This document shows, one piece after another, positions 5,167 through 9,310 of a DNA stretch of 9,310 bases. A model generated the notes under the pieces. That model made no database searches, was not told the DNA's origin, and worked only from the letters and a program-made list of their open reading frames with translations. The translations under genes were made by a program, and so were the position numbers. The first letter of the stretch is position 1. The number at the start of each line of letters is the position of its first letter. Source of the DNA: Acidimicrobiia bacterium (GTDB lineage Bacteria; Actinomycetota; Acidimicrobiia; Spongiisociales; ZC4RG35); the NCBI GenBank assembly GCA_029865445.1, contig JAOUGY010000141.1, positions 1 through 9,310 on the forward strand, in the 5' to 3' direction.

Positions 5167-5193
5167 TTGGCGACCCGCACGGGGACGTATGAT
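5167..5193 (+). promoter_or_regulatory. hom promoter, predicted leaderless transcript
   Basis: TTGGCG (5167-5172) and TATGAT (5188-5193) form -35/-10 boxes with a 15-bp spacer. The -10 is one base from the TATAAT consensus. Six bases separate it from the hom ATG at 5200, so transcription would start at or within a base or two of the start codon and leave no room for a ribosome site. Leaderless mRNAs are common in actinobacteria. The spacer is shorter than the ideal 17 bp, so the -35 assignment is the weaker part. Confidence 0.6.
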
Positions 5194-5199
5194 CGCCCG

Positions 5200-6471
5200 A
5201 TGCGCGTAGGAGTCGGAATTCTCGGCGGCGGTACGGTTGGCGGCACCCTCGCCCGCAAACTGCTGGACGACCACGAAGTGATCGCATCGAAATCAGGGGT
5301 CGAGCTCGCGCTCGTGAAGGTGGCGGTCAGGGACATGGCGAAGCCTCGCGCCTTTCCGGCCGAGTACGCCACCGACGACCTCGAATCGGTGGTCGATGAT
5401 CCTTCCGTGAAACTGGTGGTGGAGCTGATGGGCGGGTTGGAGCCCGCTCGCAGCCTGGTGCTCCGAGCCCTGGCGCAGGGAAAGGCGGTGGTGACCGCCA
5501 ACAAGGAGCTCGTCGCCGCCGACGGTCCCGAACTCTTCCAGGAGGCAGCGAGCCACGGTGTCAGCCTGCTGTTCGAGGCAGCGGTGGGTGGAGGCATCCC
5601 TCTCATCCGCCCCCTCTCGGAGTCCCTCGCCGGTGAACGGCTCACCCGGGTGCTCGGAATCGTCAACGGCACCACCAACTTCATCTTGAGCGCCATGGAC
5701 AGCGAGGGGCGCGACTACGCCGACGTGTTGGAAGAAGCCCAGCGGCTCGGATACGCCGAGGCGGACCCGACCGCCGACGTCGGGGGCGGGGACGCCGCCG
5801 CCAAAGCCGCCATTCTCGCCGCACTCGCCTTCGGGGTCTGGGTCGGCGGCGACGGTGTCTACCGGGAAGGGATCACCGAGATCCAGACCGACGACATCGA
5901 GTTCGGCCGCCGCCTCGGTTATTGCATCAAACTGCTCGCCGTGGGCGAAGACACACCAGCCGGAGTGGCCGTCCGCGTCCATCCGGCGATGGTTCCCCTC
6001 GATCACCCCCTCGCCTCGGTGCGGGGCGCCCACAACGCGGTGTTCGTGGAAGGCCCTGCGGTCGGCGACCTGCTGTTCATGGGGCCGGGAGCGGGTGGTG
6101 ATCCAACCGCCACCGCCGTGCTGGGCGACGTGATCGACGCGGCCCGCGAGCTGCTGGCCGGCACCCAGGTGGTGCCGCGCATCCAATTCGGAGCCGGGCG
6201 GCTGGCGGAATTCGAACAGGTCCTGTCCCAGTTCTACATCCGTCTCGAGGTGGCCGATGCCCCGGGTGTCCTCGCTCAGATCGCCGGTGTGTTCGGCGAT
6301 CATGGCGTCTCCATCCGTTCGGTGTGGCAGGAGGGGCGCGGTGGTGCGGCCACCTTGCTTCTCGTCACCCACGAAGCGACCGAGGGAGACCAGCAGGCCG
6401 CTCTCGATGCGATCCGCTCGCTCGACACCGTCAGGCAAGTGGCGGCGGCCATCCGTGTCATCGGTTCCTGA
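5200..6471 (+). CDS. hom: Homoserine dehydrogenase with C-terminal ACT domain
   Basis: A 423-residue enzyme that reduces aspartate 4-semialdehyde to homoserine with NAD(P)H, the branch-point step towards threonine and methionine. The N-terminal Rossmann fold starts with GILGGGTVGG (7-16). T99-A-N-K102 and EAAVGGGIP follow. The catalytic domain has GIVNGTTNF (154-161, N156-G-T-T) and GYAEADPTADV. Glu187, Asp198 and Lys202 have the same spacing as the yeast catalytic residues E208, D219 and K223. The usual DVEG of bacterial homologues reads DVGG here. A C-terminal ACT domain (about 344-418), beginning FYIRLEVADAPGVLAQIAG, is the known site of threonine feedback inhibition in this family. Start: ATG at 5200 opens directly into the Rossmann strand. 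An in-frame TTG at 5167 would add 11 unlike residues and would overlap the promoter. The thrC gene starts 6 bp downstream, so the two are surely co-transcribed. Confidence 0.97.
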   Translation: MRVGVGILGGGTVGGTLARKLLDDHEVIASKSGVELALVKVAVRDMAKPRAFPAEYATDDLESVVDDPSVKLVVELMGGLEPARSLVLRALAQGKAVVTANKELVAADGPELFQEAASHGVSLLFEAAVGGGIPLIRPLSESLAGERLTRVLGIVNGTTNFILSAMDSEGRDYADVLEEAQRLGYAEADPTADVGGGDAAAKAAILAALAFGVWVGGDGVYREGITEIQTDDIEFGRRLGYCIKLLAVGEDTPAGVAVRVHPAMVPLDHPLASVRGAHNAVFVEGPAVGDLLFMGPGAGGDPTATAVLGDVIDAARELLAGTQVVPRIQFGAGRLAEFEQVLSQFYIRLEVADAPGVLAQIAGVFGDHGVSIRSVWQEGRGGAATLLLVTHEATEGDQQAALDAIRSLDTVRQVAAAIRVIGS

Positions 6472-6477
6472 GAGCCG

Positions 6478-7845
6478 ATGAGGTATCGGTCCACCCGCGG
6501 GTCGGCTCCCGAGCTCGGGTTCGACGACACGCTCCTCGCCGGTCTTGCTTCCGATGGCGGATTGTACGTCCCGAACGCCTGGCCCCGGATCGAACCTCTG
6601 CCCGACGTCGACTCCGGGTATGCCGCGGTGGCGGCCTCGGTCATCCGCCCGTTTGTCGGTGACGGGGTGGTGGCCGGAGCGCTCGACGAACTCTGCTCCG
6701 ACGCCTACGGAAGCTTCCGGCACCCCGACGTCGCCCCGATCCGGAAGGTGAGCGACAACCGGCACCTACTCGAGCTCTTTTGGGGTCCGACCCTGTCGTT
6801 CAAGGACTACGCGCTGCAGCTGGTCGGGAGGATGTTCGACACGGTTCTCGAAGCCCGTTCCCGCCGCATCCTCGTCCTCGGGGCGACCTCGGGTGACACC
6901 GGCTCGGCCGCCATCGCAGCGCTCGCCGGGCTCCCGTCGGTCGACGTGGTGATCCTCTACCCCGACGACCGGGTGTCGGAGGTCCAACGGCGACAGATGA
7001 CGACGGTCTCGAACGACAACGTGCGTGCCGTCGCCGTGGCGGGCACCTTCGACGACTGTCAGGATCTGGTGAAGGCGGCGTTCTCGACTCAGGAACACCG
7101 GGACGGGTTCAATCTGGCGGCCGTCAACTCCATCAACTGGGCCCGCGTGATGTGCCAGGCCGTGTACTACGTGTGGACGACGGGCCACGTGGGCCCCGCG
7201 AGCGTGGCGGTACCGACCGGCAATTTCGGCAACGTGCTGGCGGCCGACGTCGCCCGCAGGATGGGGGCGCCGATCAGGCAGATCATCGCCGCCAACAACG
7301 CCAACCACGGCATTGCCGACATCATCGACACCGGGCGCCTCCGTCTGGAAGGCGTCATCCCCACGCTGGCCCCTGCGATGGACATCCAGGTGGCATCGAA
7401 CTTCGAGCGGTACATCTACGAGATGTGGGACCGGGACCCCACGCGGGTGGTGTCCGAGCTGATGTCGATGCGGGAGACGGGATCTCTCGTGCTCGACGAA
7501 CTCACCTTGTCGCGCATGCGGGAGCATTTCTCGGCGTCGTGGTCGAACGACGGTGAGATCGAAACCACGATTGCCCGGGTACACGGAGAGACCGGCCTGA
7601 CGATCGACCCTCACACCGCGACCGGCTGGGTGGCGGCCGACCGCCACTGCAGGGCCGACCTGGCTTGTGTCGCCGTCGCCACCGCCCACCCGGCCAAGTT
7701 CCCGGACGCCGTCGCGGCGGCCACCGGGGTGGTGCCGCTACTTCCCGAAGACCTGGCCGACCTGATGGTGCGGCCGGAACGGACCTGGCGCATCGATGCC
7801 GATCTCGACGATCTGATCGATCTCCTCACCGAGGTGACCACCTGA
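6478..7845 (+). CDS. thrC: Threonine synthase, long (class 2, yeast/E. coli) type
   Basis: A 455-residue PLP enzyme converting O-phosphohomoserine to threonine and phosphate, the last step of the pathway. The N-terminal YRSTRG (3-8) and the early domain with DGGLYVP are typical of the long class. The PLP-binding lysine is Lys109 in FWGPTLSFKDYALQ, where most relatives have FHGPTLAFKD. Other landmarks are GATSGDTGSA (135-144), the PLP-phosphate loop PTGNFGN (246-252), NANHGI, and the late HTATGW substrate-binding element. Length and motifs fit the 430-500 residue class, not the roughly 350-360 residue form in mycobacteria. ATG at 6478 follows hom by 6 bp with only a weak GAG-type ribosome site, so translational coupling to hom is likely. 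Homoserine kinase, which supplies its substrate, is not in the window. Confidence 0.97.
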   Translation: MRYRSTRGSAPELGFDDTLLAGLASDGGLYVPNAWPRIEPLPDVDSGYAAVAASVIRPFVGDGVVAGALDELCSDAYGSFRHPDVAPIRKVSDNRHLLELFWGPTLSFKDYALQLVGRMFDTVLEARSRRILVLGATSGDTGSAAIAALAGLPSVDVVILYPDDRVSEVQRRQMTTVSNDNVRAVAVAGTFDDCQDLVKAAFSTQEHRDGFNLAAVNSINWARVMCQAVYYVWTTGHVGPASVAVPTGNFGNVLAADVARRMGAPIRQIIAANNANHGIADIIDTGRLRLEGVIPTLAPAMDIQVASNFERYIYEMWDRDPTRVVSELMSMRETGSLVLDELTLSRMREHFSASWSNDGEIETTIARVHGETGLTIDPHTATGWVAADRHCRADLACVAVATAHPAKFPDAVAAATGVVPLLPEDLADLMVRPERTWRIDADLDDLIDLLTEVTT

Positions 7846-7860
7846 GATTTCGGTCCCGGC

Positions 7861-7888
7861 TTGCGTGAACGGGTGTATGGAGTACCAT
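7861..7888 (+). promoter_or_regulatory. Predicted rho promoter
   Basis: TTGCGT (7861-7866) and TACCAT (7883-7888) are separated by 16 bp, just past the thrC stop. A start near 7895 would give a 5' leader of about 120 nt before the rho ATG. Transcription could also enter from thrC, since no terminator is seen between them. Confidence 0.45.
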
Positions 7889-7904
7889 CCAGGGCCATCA
7901 CCGC

Positions 7905-7932
7905 TCGACCGCCCGTCTCGGGGCGAGGTCGA
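7905..7932 (+). other. Imperfect GC-rich hairpin in the rho leader
   Basis: TCGACC (7905-7910) pairs with GGTCGA (7927-7932), and GCCC (7911-7914) pairs with GGGC (7921-7924). A 2-nt bulge and a 6-nt loop remain. It lies near the 5' end of the predicted rho leader. The rest of the leader (about 7935-8000) is C-rich and probably little structured, as expected of a Rho-loading region if rho controls itself. This is inference only. Confidence 0.35.
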
Positions 7933-8017
7933 CGGCGAGTCTCCCACCGACCATCCCAGGTCATCCAACCCCGCAGCGGTTCATTCCGATGGCCGCCCGG
8001 ACGGGCTGAGAGGAACC

Positions 8018-9310
8018 ATGACCACACGAGCCCAACTGCAGAGCAAGCCGATCTCCGAACTGCGTGAGATCGCCAAGGCCGCCGGAATCGAAGCCGAAGG
8101 GTTGCAGAAGGCGAAGATCATCAGCGCACTTTTCGAGGCCGGCGCGGCGGTAGAGGCCGACGGCCCCGCCCCTTCCGACATCGAGCTTCCGGCCGCAACC
8201 CCCCGCACCGAAGAACCGGATCACGCTGTCGATCGCGGCTCTGATGACTCGCCCGGCGGCGAGGATGACAAGACGGGCGACGGTGACGATGCCGACTCTT
8301 CTTCCGAATCCCAGGCCGACCGCTCCAACGGCGACCGTTCCCAGGGCGAGCGCTCGAACGCCGATCGCGGAGACCGAGACCGGGACTTCGATCGCGACGA
8401 CCAGGGCAACCGTCGCCGCAAGCGACGTCGCCGTGGTGGTCAGGGAGGTCAGGGCGGTCAGGGAGGTCAGGGTGGTCAGGGAGGCCAGCATGGCCAGGGC
8501 GGCCAGCATGAGCACATTCCCGAGGGCGAACTAGAGATCCGGCAGGGTCTTCTCGACATTCTCCCCGAGGGATACGGGTTCCTGCGCTGCACCGGATATC
8601 TGTCCGGCGACAAAGACGTGTACGTCTCTGCCAGCCAGGTGCGCAAGTTCGGCCTACGGAAAGGCGACCTCGTCTCCGGACCGATCCGTCCGCCCCGATC
8701 CCAGGAGAAGTTTCCGGCACTGATTCGGATCGACTCGGTCAACGGCATGACCTCCGAGGAGGCCATGCGGCGGCCAAAGTTCGAGGCCCTGACGCCGCTG
8801 TTTCCCAACGAACGACTCCGCCTGGAGGTCGACGGCAACCCCGATGGTGTCCTCACCCGCATCGTCGACCTGATTGCCCCCATCGGCAAGGGTCAGCGCG
8901 GTCTCATCGTGTCGCCGCCCAAGGCGGGCAAGACCACCGTTCTCAAGGAGATCGCCGCCGCCATCACGGCCAACAACCCGGAGTGCTACCTCATGGTGGT
9001 TCTGGTCGACGAGCGGCCCGAAGAAGTCACCGACATGCAGCGTTCGGTGAAGGGCGAGGTGATCTTCTCGACGTTCGATCGCCCGGCCGAGGAGCACACC
9101 CAGGTGTCCGAACTCGCCCTCGAACGCGCCAAGCGTCTCGTGGAGGCGGGAACCGACGTCGTGATCCTCCTGGATTCGATCACCCGGCTCGCCCGCGCTC
9201 ACAACCTGGCCACGCCGGCGTCGGGTCGGATCCTGTCCGGTGGTGTGGACAGCCAGGCGCTGTATCCCCCGAAGCGGTTCTTCGGTGCGGCGCGCAACAT
9301 CGAGGAAGGT
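8018..9310 (+). CDS. rho: Transcription termination factor Rho, C-terminus cut by the window end
   Basis: The first 431 residues of Rho, the hexameric RNA-dependent ATPase that ends transcription. The ATG at 8018 has GAGAGG (8008-8013) 4 nt upstream. Residues 1-42 form the helical Rho_N domain. Residues 43-165 are an insertion typical of actinobacteria: an acidic Ser/Asp part, a degenerate (D/E)RS(N/Q)(G/A) pentapeptide repeat (101-117), the basic block R132 to R139, and eight GGQ-type triplets (140-163). The RNA-binding cold-shock-like domain follows, with the GYGFLR RNA-contact motif. The ATPase core shows Walker A PPKAGKTT (300-307, K305), DERPEEV with D331, and Walker B VVILLDSIT with D386. 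These are offset by 121 from the E. coli residues. The reading ends within FFGAARNIEEG, so about 110 residues are missing if the C-terminus is like that of E. coli. Leu329 matches E. coli L208, a bicyclomycin-pocket residue. Confidence 0.97.
   Translation, partial: MTTRAQLQSKPISELREIAKAAGIEAEGLQKAKIISALFEAGAAVEADGPAPSDIELPAATPRTEEPDHAVDRGSDDSPGGEDDKTGDGDDADSSSESQADRSNGDRSQGERSNADRGDRDRDFDRDDQGNRRRKRRRRGGQGGQGGQGGQGGQGGQHGQGGQHEHIPEGELEIRQGLLDILPEGYGFLRCTGYLSGDKDVYVSASQVRKFGLRKGDLVSGPIRPPRSQEKFPALIRIDSVNGMTSEEAMRRPKFEALTPLFPNERLRLEVDGNPDGVLTRIVDLIAPIGKGQRGLIVSPPKAGKTTVLKEIAAAITANNPECYLMVVLVDERPEEVTDMQRSVKGEVIFSTFDRPAEEHTQVSELALERAKRLVEAGTDVVILLDSITRLARAHNLATPASGRILSGGVDSQALYPPKRFFGAARNIEEG
8435..8509 (+). 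repeat. 9-bp in-frame minisatellite inside rho (GGQ repeat)
   Basis: Eight consecutive 9-bp units of the form GGnGGnCAG (8435-8506), the seventh changed to CATGGCCAG, then a final CAT. It encodes GGQ six times, then HGQ, GGQ and H. Third positions vary (T, A, C) between units, so the repeat has been kept at protein level and is not a fresh DNA expansion. It lies in the insertion directly before the RNA-binding domain. Confidence 0.9.

Noticed and set aside
5293..6765. 490-codon open frame on the minus strand
   Set aside because: It lies antisense to hom and the start of thrC. Long antisense frames are common in high-GC genes, and the translation has no family features.
7961..8515. Minus-strand frame beginning with Leu/Ala/Thr-rich, membrane-like repeats
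   Set aside because: It is the antisense reading of the rho insertion and its GGQ repeat. The apparent hydrophobic segment comes from the repeat, and rho is certain on the plus strand.
1..9310. Mobile elements, prophage, toxin-antitoxin or defence genes
   Set aside because: No transposase, integrase, attachment site next to the tRNA or defence-type domain was found. The identified genes are regulatory, metabolic, DNA-repair or RNA-related.

Overview
The window is about 9.3 kb of high-GC chromosomal DNA, most likely from an actinobacterium. The best lineage markers are a WhiB-type iron-sulfur regulator, a family confined to Actinomycetota and their phages, and a hom-thrC-rho gene order that recalls the mycobacterial hom-thrC-thrB-rho block. 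Rho also carries the long Arg/Gly/Gln-rich N-terminal insertion seen in actinobacteria. The style of the intergenic repeats and the stand-alone ligase next to Ku would suit a deep branch such as Acidimicrobiia, but I infer that and cannot prove it here.

Layout. Positions 1-345 hold no supportable gene. They contain C/G-rich inverted repeats, a 14-unit GACTGGT heptamer array, and a perfect 14-bp stem hairpin just past the whiB stop. whiB (346-663, minus) diverges from a plus-strand group: a glycerophosphodiester phosphodiesterase (918-1643), a YqeY/GatB-like protein (1640-2101, ATGA overlap) and a LigD-type ATP-dependent DNA ligase (2103-3035, TTG start). The ligase meets a convergent ku gene (3036-3824, minus) with no base between the two stop codons. 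Together these two make a minimal non-homologous end-joining pair. Next come a small unrecognised protein (3916-4266), tRNA-Arg(CCG) (4295-4366) and a peroxiredoxin-like thioredoxin-fold protein (4458-5105). A compact set of overlapping palindromes (5111-5156) follows.

The right half is the aspartate-to-threonine branch: hom (5200-6471), with a strong promoter placed so that the mRNA would be leaderless, and thrC (6478-7845), a long yeast/E. coli-type threonine synthase. Homoserine kinase (thrB), the enzyme between these two steps, is absent. A 172-bp leader region with a plausible promoter then leads into rho (8018 to the window end, C-terminus cut off).

Most of the window is housekeeping. 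No mobile element, CRISPR array, toxin-antitoxin pair or defence island was seen. The points most worth a second look are the three-armed palindrome cluster before hom, the missing thrB, the stand-alone ligase abutting ku, the repeat-built Rho insertion, and the non-coding repeat tract at the left end.
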